Below, one piece after another: positions 55,079 to 64,000 of a stretch of 64,000 nucleotides of DNA. The notes beneath the pieces were generated by a model. That model ran no database searches. It saw only the letters and a list, made by a program, of their open reading frames with translations, and had not been told where the DNA came from. A program made the position numbers and the translations under genes. Source of the DNA: Dichetophora obliterata (Eukaryota > Arthropoda > Insecta > Diptera > Sciomyzidae); contig OY986435.1 of assembly GCA_963920525.1 (NCBI GenBank), forward strand, positions 272,420,848 to 272,484,847. The letters run 5' to 3'. Position 1 is the first letter of the stretch. Each line of letters starts with the position of its first letter.

Positions 55079-56366
55079 TTGGGGGTTGGAATTAATTTTA
55101 AAGGTTTTTTTTCGGTTTTTGAGCATTTATTTAGAAACAACGGTACAATGTATATTATTCAAAGTATTGTCCATCGTTAGCTACAACATTTTCCCATCTT
55201 TCTGGCAGCATATGGATTCCGCGCCGGAAGAACGATTCGTCTTTTGAGGCAATCCACGAATCGACGCATTTTTTGGTATCCTCGTAAGAAGTGAAGCGCT
55301 GCTCAGACAAGCCATGCGTCATCGATCTGAATAGGTGGTAGTCGGAAGGGGCTATGTCTGGGCTATAAGGCGGGTGGGGTAGCACATCCCAATTCAGCGC
55401 CTCCAACGTTTCCTTGACGGTTCTTGCAACATGTGGCCGTGCGTTGTCATGTTGAAAAACCACTTTGTCGTGTCTTTTGGCATATTCCGGCCGTTTAACC
55501 TTTAATGCTCGGCTCAATTGCATCAATTGTTGTTGGTAGCGTTCCCCAGTGATGGTTTCGTTAGGTTTTAGCAGCTCATAGTACACGACACCCTTCTGAT
55601 CCCACCAAATACACAGCATAAGCTTGGCGCCATGAATATTCGGCTTGGCCCTCGATGTTGATGCATGGCCGGGTGGTCCCCACGATTTTTTTCGCTTAGG
55701 ATTATCGTAATGGATCCACTTTTCATCGCCAGTGACAATACGATGCAAAAAACTTTTCCTTTTATGCCGTTGAAGCAGTTGTTCGCACATGCAAAATCGC
55801 CGTTCAACGTCTCTCGGCTTCAACTGGTACGGCATCCAATTTCCTTGCTTTTGAATCATTCCCATGGCCTTCAAGCGTTTGCCGACCGTTGATAAGTCGA
55901 CTCCCAATGATTCTGACAATTCTTGAAGGGTTTGACACGGGTCTTCATCGAGCAAAGCCTCCAATTCCTCATCTTCAAACTTTTTCGGCTGGCCCGGACG
56001 CTCTTTGTCTTCCGTATCAAAATCACCACTTTTAAACCGACGGAACCAGTACTCACAAGTAGAAATCGATGGAGCATAGTCCCCGTAAGCCTCAGTAAGC
56101 GTGCGTTGTGCTTCAACCGCTTTTTTCTTCAAATGGAAGCACAAAAGTAAACCTTCCCGCAAATTGCGTTTTGTTGGAACGAAAGTCGACATGTTCACAG
56201 AGAAAAAAAATATATGTTGTTTACACTTCAGTGGAATGACACATACTGAAAAATGAAGCTTAGACAATGTGCTTTGAAATGAATATAGTCACAGGTGTGC
56301 CCGATGCGATCTATTGATAGTTACGCCATCTCTTAGAAAACCTTTAAAACTAATTCCAACCCCCAA
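55079..56366 (-). mobile_element. Full-length mariner transposon
   Basis: A 1288-bp element bounded by TA (55077-55078 and 56367-56368). The terminal inverted repeats TTGGGGGTTGGAATTAATTT and TTGGGGGTTGGAATTAGTTT continue through TAAAGG, with one mismatch in about 28 bp. The length, ends and single intact transposase gene are those of an autonomous element. Confidence 0.95.
55155..56192 (-). CDS. Mariner transposase, intact, 345 aa
   Basis: The enzyme binds the element's ends, excises it and reinserts at TA. The ATG at 56192 gives 345 residues, the usual mariner length; the open frame upstream of it lacks a better start. The N-terminal paired-type helix-turn-helix region runs from NLREGLLLCFHLKKKAVEAQ to about residue 110. 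GNWMPYQLKPRDVERR is the WVPHEL-type linker box. The catalytic triad is in TGDEKWIHYD (first Asp), QHDNARPHVA (second Asp) and YSPDIAPSDYHLF (third Asp, 34 residues later), which defines D34D mariner. No stop, frameshift or missing catalytic residue is visible. The element sits inside an older repeat and has only slightly diverged ends, which suggests recent insertion. Confidence 0.96.
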   Translation of the reverse strand: MSTFVPTKRNLREGLLLCFHLKKKAVEAQRTLTEAYGDYAPSISTCEYWFRRFKSGDFDTEDKERPGQPKKFEDEELEALLDEDPCQTLQELSESLGVDLSTVGKRLKAMGMIQKQGNWMPYQLKPRDVERRFCMCEQLLQRHKRKSFLHRIVTGDEKWIHYDNPKRKKSWGPPGHASTSRAKPNIHGAKLMLCIWWDQKGVVYYELLKPNETITGERYQQQLMQLSRALKVKRPEYAKRHDKVVFQHDNARPHVARTVKETLEALNWDVLPHPPYSPDIAPSDYHLFRSMTHGLSEQRFTSYEDTKKCVDSWIASKDESFFRRGIHMLPERWENVVANDGQYFE

Positions 56367-57141
56367 TAACATATTCACAGGCTTAAAAAAAAAATATTGT
56401 ACCTATAATTCTATAAAAAGTCAACTGCTTTCTTTTGTCGTAAACAAATCCGTCGAGGCAAAGCTTTCGTGAAAAAATCCGAAAAACTGCAGTCAAAAGT
56501 TGATGCGTTCGGATTGTGGAATAGCAATACTACGAATGTTCGAATACGATGTAATGATTCGGATTGCAGAATACGACATTACGAATCCGAAAGAAAATTT
56601 ACGCTACTGCGGATTCTGATCGTAAAGCTACGCTACGAATACGACAAATTTGCTAATCCAAATTCCGAACGAAATTTCCCCTTTTCGAACTTACTTACGG
56701 GAATTCGAAAACAACTGATTTTAACAGCAGACAAATAAATAAAAAGAAAAATTTAAAAACTGAAGTGTTTTTGATCAGCATTGTATTTTTTAGCTGATTT
56801 TTAATGGATTTCATTGCAATTGCAATTTCCGCACAATTAGAGGAAGATTTCTCACAAACAGAATCAATGATATATTTTACCTATATTTACCAAAAATTAA
56901 TTGAAAGTTTTATTTTGCGACCTAATTCTATGAAAATTCAACTGTTTTCTTTTGTCGTAAACAAATCCGTCGAGGCAAAGCTTTCGTGAAAAAGTTCGAA
57001 AATAAGCTGCCAAAAGTTGATGCGTTCGGATTGTGGAATAGCAATGCTACGTATGTTCAAATACGATGTAATGATTCGGAATGCAGAATACGAAATAACG
57101 AATCCGAAAGAAAATTTACGCTACGCTCTGAAATAAGGCTG

Positions 57142-58236
57142 AATAAGGTTTTAATAAGTTTTAATTTTTTGATCACGGTAGACTTTTCTGTGGAAATGCC
57201 CATATAAGCTTTAAATTAAAAAAACAAATCAAGTTCGAAAATGAGCCAAATCGGATAAGGACCACGCCCACCTCCAATACAAAGTGACTACCAAAACGGT
57301 AATTTTTAAAAATCGAATAAAAACTACGTCTTCTCTCCCCTACAAGGCGACTTTATAAAAACTGTGAAATCTTAAATTCCACAAAATTGAGTACAATGAT
57401 TGAAAATTTTGCAAATAAGTTTGAATCTTTACTATGCACCCAATGCAAGGAAATTGGTAAAAAAACTGATAATTCCGCCTGCCTCCCATACAAAGTGACG
57501 TCATCGGCAACGTCAAAACCTTCATAAATTCCAAAAAAAGTTTCAAATCTGAAATATTTAGATAAAAACCACGCCTTATAAAAGAAACTCATCAAAATAA
57601 TACAACATTCAAGACTTCGAATAAACTAAAACACGCCTGTGGGAGTATTTTAACTTCGGTTCAATAGAAGACAATTCCTTACTAGTTATTATTATTAGCC
57701 AAAATTAAATAAAAAAGTGATTTAACACGCACGTTATTGTATGTATATTTAGTTATTTTCCGCTATAGATTGTACTAATAACTAATCTACTTAAATTTTA
57801 ATGCAGCTCTAATGTTAACTTTTTGCAGCTATAAAACAGTGCTGCTCCAATTTATTGATTGCTACTGTCGTACAATTATTTTTATTAACAAACGGCAAGT
57901 AATATTTTTCTTTTTAACAAATTCTGAACCATATTATCCAAATGCAAAAAAAAAAGTCTTAATAAAGCTTAGCAGTCAATATTTTGCTTTTAAGTGTAAA
58001 AAATTTGTTTTTTTGAAATAGAGCAGATACAATTTATTTCAATTCTGTTAATCATTCAAATATTTTTAATACGGCTGATAATTTCGATATTTTCCCAGTG
58101 AATTCCAATTCGCGTTTTAACTTAAAATTAAAACAAAGAATTTTTATAAAAAAGTAATTTTAAAGATATACATGACTTTCGGTGACGACACGTTTTTTAG
58201 ATTGTTTCAAGATATTTTAATGCAAAAAATGTATGT
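57142..58236. other. Intergenic DNA and CoA-hydrolase 3' UTR
   Basis: A reverse-strand AATAAA at 58033-58038 lies about 200 bp past the CoA-hydrolase stop. The rest shows no gene. Confidence 0.5.
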
Positions 58237-59682
58237 TTAAGGTGAAGGACACACTTTAAGACGATCGTAAGCAGCTTGTTCCAGTTTTTCGCGATGATCA
58301 GGATGTGCAATGTTAATGAGTTCGTAGGCACGTTGACGCATGTTCTTGCCAAAAAGCGAAGCAACACCATATTCAGTGACTACGTAGTGAACGTGAGCTC
58401 TAGACGTAACAACTCCGGCACCTGAAAAAAATAATTTAAACATGAATTATCACCTAAGAAACGTGAACGCAACACATCAGTGGTAGTACCTGGTTTCAGA
58501 ATGGGCACGATTTTACTTTCGCCCTTATTAGTTGCTGAAGGCATGGCAATAATCGGTTTGCCCCTGCCATCGAAACCTTCGGCAGCGCCTCGAATAAAGT
58601 CTACTTGTCCACCAAAACCTGAGAAAAATCGTGTACCAATCGAGTCAGAGCATACTTGGCCAGTTAGATCCACTTCGATGCAGGAATTAATAGCAGTCAT
58701 TTTGGGATTACGTGCTATGATACCGACATTGTTGACGTAATCGATAGCCAACATTTCTGAAAATGCCAATATTGTAGTTAAGAAGAGCAAGTGTTTAAAT
58801 GCATGTTTGTTTATTACCAATGAAAGGATTGTTGTCGACAAAATCGTAAAGTGCTTGGTTTCCAATCAAGAAAGAACCAACGATTCGTCCCTGATGCTGT
58901 ATCTTTTGATTGTTGGTTACACATCCCTTTTTAACCAAATCAACTACACCATTGGCAAACATTTCAGAGTGAATGCCAAGATCTTTATGGTTGTGCAGTG
59001 CATTAAGCACGGCATCGGGAATGCTGCCAATACCCATTTGCAGCGTGGCACCATCCTCAACTAGATTTTCGGCAATAATTTTTCCAATTTTGGTTTCAAC
59101 TTCATTTGGTCCCGAACCGCCATGTTGAGGCAGCGGTGTATCGACTTCAATAGCGGCATCAAAGTGGGACGAATGAATAATGGCATCACCAAATGTTCTT
59201 GGCATTTTACAATTGATTTGAGCTAATAATTTTCAAGACTTATACGTATATATACTTATATATATTCTGGTATTTTGAAACATATTTACCAATTATTTTT
59301 TTTGAATGAAGCAAAGCTGCGCGAACGCAATCCACGCTAGTGCCTAAGGAACAGTAGCCATGTTGATCTATTGGTGAAACATGCACCAATGCGACATCAG
59401 GTTGAACAATTTTTTTGTAAAAGAGTTTTGGAATTTCGTGCAAGAAAATAGGGAAGTTATCGCCACGTCCTTCAGCAACGGCTTTGCGAACATTTGCTCC
59501 CATAAAGAATGAATTTGAACGAAAGATGTCTGCATTCTCCGGATTACAATATTCTGCAGGACCTTCAGTATGCATATGGCAGACAGTTATGTCATTGAGG
59601 CAATTTTTTTTTCCGTGTTCCACCATGGCAGTTATTAGTTCATTGGGGGTGCCAGCAGCCCCAGAGCAAAATACAGTGTTAC
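58237..59682 (-). CDS. CG7920: Acetyl-CoA hydrolase / CoA-transferase, four 3' exons
   Basis: A predicted mitochondrial CoA-transferase-family enzyme (acetyl-CoA hydrolase or 4-hydroxybutyrate CoA-transferase type). Exons on the - strand with consistent GT/AG and phases are 59682-59290, 59222-58818, 58756-58490 and 58421-58237, encoding about 416 residues to TAA at 58237. The family block NDITVCHMHTEGPAEY is in the first, MGIGSIPDAVLNALHNHKDL and HSEMFANGVVDL in the second. The catalytic Glu region NSCIEVDLTGQVCSDSIG and the glycine motif FSGFGGQVDFIRGAAEGFDG are in the third. HVHYVVTEYGVASLFGKNMR is in the last. The first exon shown begins in mid-codon after TTTTGCAG, so about 60-70 N-terminal residues, including any mitochondrial presequence, are in an upstream exon not found in the remaining 4.3 kb. 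Confidence 0.95.
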
Positions 59683-60032
59683 CTGCAAAATAGAGTGTTT
59701 ATTTTCTATATTTAATGATTGGCTACAAAAGGTTTTAGATTTTTTAAAAATTTATTCTTTTACACTGTAGGTAAATTTTCAATTTTTAAAAAGACACATA
59801 AAACCATAGAATTTCGACATGATTTTTCAAAAGTTAAGCAATTTCGCTTTTTCTTTCCCTTTTGACCAAATGTGAATGTTTCGTAAAAACTTAGAAAACA
59901 ACTTATAATATTTTTATTCAAATTAGTGTTTTTGTTTCTAAGAAGATTTAATTCTGAAAGTTTAGAAGGTCAAAATTTTTGGTCTCCAAAAATAACAAAA
60001 ATATTGCTAAACATGTGTCTAAAAGTGACTAA
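59683..60032. other. Intron upstream of the recognised CoA-hydrolase exons
   Basis: AT-rich, without coding signal; it runs into the MITE at 60033. Confidence 0.5.
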
Positions 60033-60297
60033 CAGCCCTATTCTGGCAGATTAACAAATTGTTAATCAGTATTTTGAATATTTCTATGTGTTTGTTGTAA
60101 TTTTTTTATTTCAAAACAAAATTTGAAGCTCAAAAATAAAAAAATTTTGATAAAAATTGTCAACTGCTTTTCAGTTACTGACAATTTCATTAACAAATTT
60201 TGTTTTTTGAGCTTTAAATTTTGTATTGAAAACAACAAACACATAGAAATATTCAAAGTACTGGTTAACAATTTGTTAATTTGCCAGAATAGGGCTG
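60033..60297. mobile_element. MITE family 'CAGCCCTATTCTGGCA', copy 2
   Basis: The 265-bp inverted-repeat partner of 28102-28365, with TAA at 60030-60032 and 60298-60300. It probably lies within the CoA-hydrolase first intron. Confidence 0.9.
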
Positions 60298-60785
60298 TAA
60301 ATTTCAATAGCGAGTGTCTCGAGATTTTGATCTGATTGGCATAGAATTTAGTATGCCATTAAATTTTACGATCAAAAATTCGATCACGTGTCTAGGCGTT
60401 TTCGTGTACCTTTTTGACGACATCCCTTCAGTATTATTGCACTGTATAGTGTTTCAAAAAAGAATAAAAAATAGATAAAAATTAAAAAACTCAAAAAATA
60501 ACTAATTAAAAAACCAATAATAGTAATTCACAGGCGCGTACGCCGGGGATTTTGGTGGCTAAGCCCCCTCCCCCGGAAATGAACGCATTTAAACGAGCAC
60601 CGCGAGCAACTCAGCACAACATAGCAGCCGTTGTGTGTTTATGGTCACGACAAAGATCTTTAGATGACATTGGACATTGGAAAACAAATAAAAAGACTCA
60701 ATTTAAAACATTTATTGTGAAAAGACTTCAATACATTCTACGCAAATAATATAAAAAGCAATATTGCATAATAAATTTTTTGTTT
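60298..60785. other. Non-coding stretch
   Basis: A GC-rich patch, CAGGCGCGTACGCCGGGGAT (about 60531), may be an end of a larger transposon, possibly the hAT relic to the right. Confidence 0.35.
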
Positions 60786-61155
60786 TTTTTAAATGCATCT
60801 TCTCGCTAGGTGGCATAAACAAAAAGCCGGTATCAAGATATTTTGGCCCCATTTTATCAGAAACAAAAAACTCAAAGTGCATATTAATAAAGGTACTTGT
60901 AGCTACAACCTTTACTAGTATTGTTAAGTTTGGTCCAATAGGAAAACTTCAGCGCGACTTTTTAAAAACGCTGTCATTTTCAACCCTTTTGATCCGTATC
61001 GGAGAAAAATTGTAACCAAACTTTATAATAGTTATTAAGGTTGTAGCGACAAATAACCTTATTAATATGTATGCACTATAATGTTAAAATATCTTGACAC
61101 CTGCTGAAAAGGACTACTTTTTGTATGCCACCTAGAGTGAAGATGCATTTAAAAT
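60786..61155. mobile_element. Palindromic MITE, AAATGCATCTTC ends
   Basis: TTTTAAATGCATCTTC plus CTAGGTGGCATA on the left is complementary to the right end. The arms stay complementary almost to the centre (TTAATAAAGGTACTTG against its complement). The target duplication is unresolved. Confidence 0.75.
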
Positions 61156-61810
61156 GAAATATTGTTTTTTATATTATTTATGTAAAAGAATTTTTTAGTC
61201 TCTTTTTGGAAACTTCTGAACCCTTGAAGAGCACACTTTTATTTTATATCATTGGGAATGGAACGTAAAAATAATGAAAATTAAAAAATATAGCGCCTGC
61301 TGCTGGCATGGTTTTAAATTAAGCTTTTAAACTAAGAATTTGTCAACTTACTACAATTTTTCTAAAAGTTTAATACTTTTCCCTCGAAATAGACTTAAAA
61401 CAACCTTTCCAATGATATCCTTTTTACGAAAAACGCATTTAAATTGACTGAGCTACGTTGTCTCAAAATAGACCCTATTTTAACATTCACATGGATGGGT
61501 GGTCCGCGAAAAAAAGACCTTAAAATCTTAAACTCAGGATTTGATTTTCTAAACAATAAACCAACATCGAATAAAATTTGAACCAAATCGGAGATGGTCT
61601 GTGCAACTGATATTTCACTTCAATGTGAAATGGGCGATATATTAAAAACAATTTGTTCCTACTTTGACGAAATTTGTTTAATGTAAATTATTTTATTACA
61701 AATTGTGGTTAAAGAATTGATTGCAAAATCTTTTAAATTTTTTTATGATAAAACATGAATTGATGTTTAAGGTGTTGAATGGTAAAACGTGATGATCATT
61801 TCAGCGTATA
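61156..61810. other. Non-coding DNA, nothing recognised
   Basis: Short frames without signatures. Confidence 0.5.
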
Positions 61811-62735
61811 CAGTTACAGTAAAAAAAAACCGACTTAATAATTTAATAACCTATATTCTTTTTCTTGAATTAAAACACAGTGTGCCGAAGTCGACCAAAA
61901 AAAAGCACAACCAAACTTTATAGAAATTCTTAAAGAGGGATAGGTTGAGAGTCTATCGCACCTAATTTGACCTCTCAATGTCGTCATAATTTTTGTTCCA
62001 TTTATTTTTAAAGTTGAAGTGTTCAAATTTTTTTTGTGCCTGACATTCATTGAATTTTTACAGCCATTTGCCTTGTTGGAAATGAAAAATAAATCCATTT
62101 CTTTTCGGTAGAATTTTTCGTCAAACAAGGATATGCAAAAATAAATCCAATAAAATAAAAAATGAAGCGTGTAGCGAGGCAAGTTCTTGTACTTTTCTTT
62201 AACTGAAAAAAATAGTGTTTCTATAAATTTTAATTAAATAATATTCCATTAATGATATTTGTTTTTTTACAAAAGTTAATTGCACATAAAAATACCTTTC
62301 CATTGAACTTAAGAACATCAAAATCGGTTAAGAATTCGCTAAATGACATTAAATTTAACGTAGTTGTTTTTTTCCTCAAAAACTTTCCTATGTAAGTATA
62401 TGTAAGTATATGTTTTCTACCATACGAAACGCACCCATTTCGTCAAATCTCTTATAAAGTCTTATTTCCCCTCAAAATTTTATCCTTAAGAAAAGGATTT
62501 ATTTTTCATTTCAAAACAAAATTCGAACACTTCAACTTTAAATTGAAACAAATTATGACAACATTAAGAGTTAAAATTAGTTGCGATGGACTCTCAACAT
62601 ATCCCTCTTTAAGAATTTCTATTAAGTTTGGTTGTGCTTTTTTTTAGGTCGATTTCGGCACACTGTGTTTTAATTTAAGTAAAAGAATATATATTTTATT
62701 AAATTATTGAGTCGGCTTTTTTTTGACCGTGAGTG
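61811..62735. mobile_element. Non-autonomous Tc1/mariner-type element with long inverted repeats
   Basis: 925 bp flanked by TA (61809-61810 and 62736-62737). The arms of about 240 bp (61811-62055 against about 62500-62735) share ACACAGTGTGCCGAAGTCGA and AGAAATTCTTAAAGAGGGAT-type words. No transposase is present. Confidence 0.8.
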
Positions 62736-62840
62736 TATGTTGATTTCGACCAAAAATTTTTACCCCATATTTGTATGCACTGTTAGAATCAGACAAATGA
62801 ACCTGTAACGTTTATCAAATCCATTAATTTTTTCGATGTA

Positions 62841-63083
62841 ATGATATATTCATCAATAAGCCGATTGCCGAAGATTGGTGCAACGTTGCCGGTTTCAGTC
62901 GCTTCAAGCGAACACTCGTTTTTGCCGCTTCGAAAACTCAAAACATACATGAGAAGTAAAACTGAAGAAGAAAGGCTCAATGGGTTAGCCCTTCTAAATG
63001 TTCACAGGGATGTGAAAGTGACCACGGAAAAAATTTTAAATGCACTAGCTCGAAATAAAAGAAGACTAAATATTATGATATAA
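62841..63083 (+). pseudogene. hAT transposase dimerisation domain (hATC) fragment
   Basis: Reads PKIGATLPVSVASSEHSFLP, then LRKLKTYMRSKTEEERLNGL, ALLNVHRDV and NALARNKRRL to a stop. SVAS.EHSF..LRK.KTY.RS...ERL.GLALL is the conserved hATC block of the ZMYM/TTF-type hAT lineage, which mediates transposase dimerisation. No zinc finger or RNase-H core precedes it; the non-autonomous element at 61811-62735 abuts the left side. Confidence 0.85.
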
Positions 63084-63660
63084 GATTATTTGTTAAAAAA
63101 AATTGGAATAAGTCTAAATAAAAAAATAAAAACCCAGGCCCATTTTAGGGGTTAAACCCCTCTCCCCTTAGGATCTAGAAAGTAGAGGCTCAATACATTC
63201 ACACCAGAGACCTGCAGCGATGAACTGCAACTGCTTTTACACCCAGTACATACTTTGTTTTTGTATGACTTCAATATCATTAATACCATGCAACATATTC
63301 TACGCCATCGAGCTCACTTACAACATCAAGCATGTTGCATTAGCCAATTGTACCAAAGTCAAACACTGTGTGATGTGTGCTTCGACTTCAGTGGAAAGTA
63401 TAGATATTTGCATAAAATAATTAAGTGTATAAACCACAGCGCACGAACGGCAATCGTTATAATTATGCATTATTTTGAGCTACTGCCTCGTGTACCATTG
63501 CAGGTTGATTTCAACTTCGGCTAAGCAGTGATACAAAAGTAAGCTTACGAACGATGAAATCAGCGCGTACACTGCATTTTTACTCAAGTGTTTGTAGATT
63601 ACTTCAGTATGAATAGAGTAAATAGTTTTAGGAAGTTTTAGGGGTAACTTATTTCGAAGA
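63084..63660. other. Non-coding DNA, nothing recognised
   Basis: The open frame at 63220-63524 has no family signature. Confidence 0.45.
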
Positions 63661-63664
63661 TGAT

Positions 63665-64000
63665 GTCAAACTTTAAAATTTAAGATGGCGGATAGAGTTG
63701 CCACCTAAATTTTTTTTTATTTTTGCGAATTCTGGTAATTTTGAAATTCTGACAACGGATTTGATTTTGAATATAATGTCACAGTCTTAAAATTTAAGAT
63801 GGAGGTTAGGGTTGCCACCTAAATTTTTACCACAGTATTGCCACCTAATAATATGTATTTTTAAGAGTTTTAAACATCATTTATCAGTGTTAAGGGGTCG
63901 CTGATTTCGAATCTAAAGTCAGAATTTTAAAATTCAAGATGGTGGATAGGGTTGCCACCTTAATTTTTTGTAGTTTTATGAATTTGGGGCTGGCAAAAAA
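63665..64000 (+). repeat. Tandem array, units of about 114-140 bp, runs off the window
   Basis: At least three units share TAAGATGGCGGATAGAGTTG and GCCACCTAAATTTTT (starting at 63681, 63795 and 63935). The array reaches the window edge, so copy number is unknown. Confidence 0.7.

Larger units (their letters stand above)
54700..57141. mobile_element. CAGCCCTATTCCAGA-type element with internal duplication, split by mariner
   Basis: It begins CAGCCCTATTCCAGAATCCG and ends with a complementary CTGAAATAAGGCTG. The sequence order is left half (54700-55078), mariner, right half (56367-56620), then a second left half (56625-56900) and second right half (56930-57141), sharing GGCAAAGCTTTCGTGAAAAA and TGATGCGTTCGGATTGTGGA. 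The short open frames in it are not conserved between copies as protein. Confidence 0.75.

Noticed and set aside
1..64000. tRNA, rRNA or snRNA genes
   Set aside because: No stretch with tRNA box A/B spacing, rRNA-like composition or snRNA features was noticed by eye; a covariance search would be the proper test.

Overview
The window is nuclear DNA of a schizophoran fly, AT-rich and packed with transposons. Three host genes can be recognised. They are the nucleoplasmin-like histone chaperone Nlp (+ strand), an SLC26/SulP anion transporter (- strand) and a mitochondrial-type acetyl-CoA hydrolase/CoA-transferase like Drosophila CG7920 (- strand). The Nlp protein, the multi-exon gene structures and the transposon types (D34D mariner, piggyBac with a Cys-rich tail, P-like, RTE, Penelope, DINE-1-like) all fit a higher dipteran. 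A tephritid is plausible, but the species cannot be fixed from the sequence.

Layout. 1-3000: an RTE-type non-LTR retrotransposon with a damaged endonuclease and a long open reverse transcriptase. 3000-13400: intergenic DNA made mostly of inverted-repeat elements. It holds three back-to-back MITEs (4.36-5.15 kb), a long-terminal-inverted-repeat element (6.2-7.8 kb), a diverged tandem array (8.0-8.45 kb) and a three-arm foldback cluster (8.64-13.16 kb) whose third arm was split by a 3-bp-TSD MITE and a dead Tc1 element. 13753-36331: Nlp. Exons 1-2 are at 13.75-14.11 kb and exon 3 at 36.03-36.33 kb, so intron 2 is about 21.9 kb. That intron contains the whole recognisable part of the SLC26 gene in antisense (25.2-27.5 kb), a second dead Tc1 element, a P-element-derived MITE with a THAP fragment, fragments of hAT, Tc1/mariner and non-LTR elements, and many MITEs.

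36.3-58.2 kb: intergenic. A 5'-truncated Penelope-like element and a degraded non-LTR reverse transcriptase lie between inverted DINE-1-like ends (38.6-42.2 kb). They are followed by a long hairpin element with a 1078-bp palindrome nested in one arm (42.8-45.7 kb), a MITE nested in another MITE (50.6-51.4 kb), a decayed piggyBac element (51.5-53.2 kb) and a complete, apparently intact mariner (55079-56366). 58237-59682: four 3' exons of the CoA hydrolase; its 5' end is not in the window. 60.0-64.0 kb: further MITEs, a non-autonomous Tc1-type element, a hAT dimerisation-domain fragment and a tandem array at the edge.

The three host genes make an unrelated mix (chromatin chaperone, anion transporter, mitochondrial CoA metabolism), so their proximity looks like inherited gene order and not a functional unit. 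The most notable points are the antisense transporter inside a transposon-inflated Nlp intron, the intact mariner, the P-like MITE with a frameshifted THAP start, the palindromic hAT-like element, and a superfamily of MITEs ending in CAGCCCTATTC with 3-bp A/T duplications. I found no operon-like or defence-type system.
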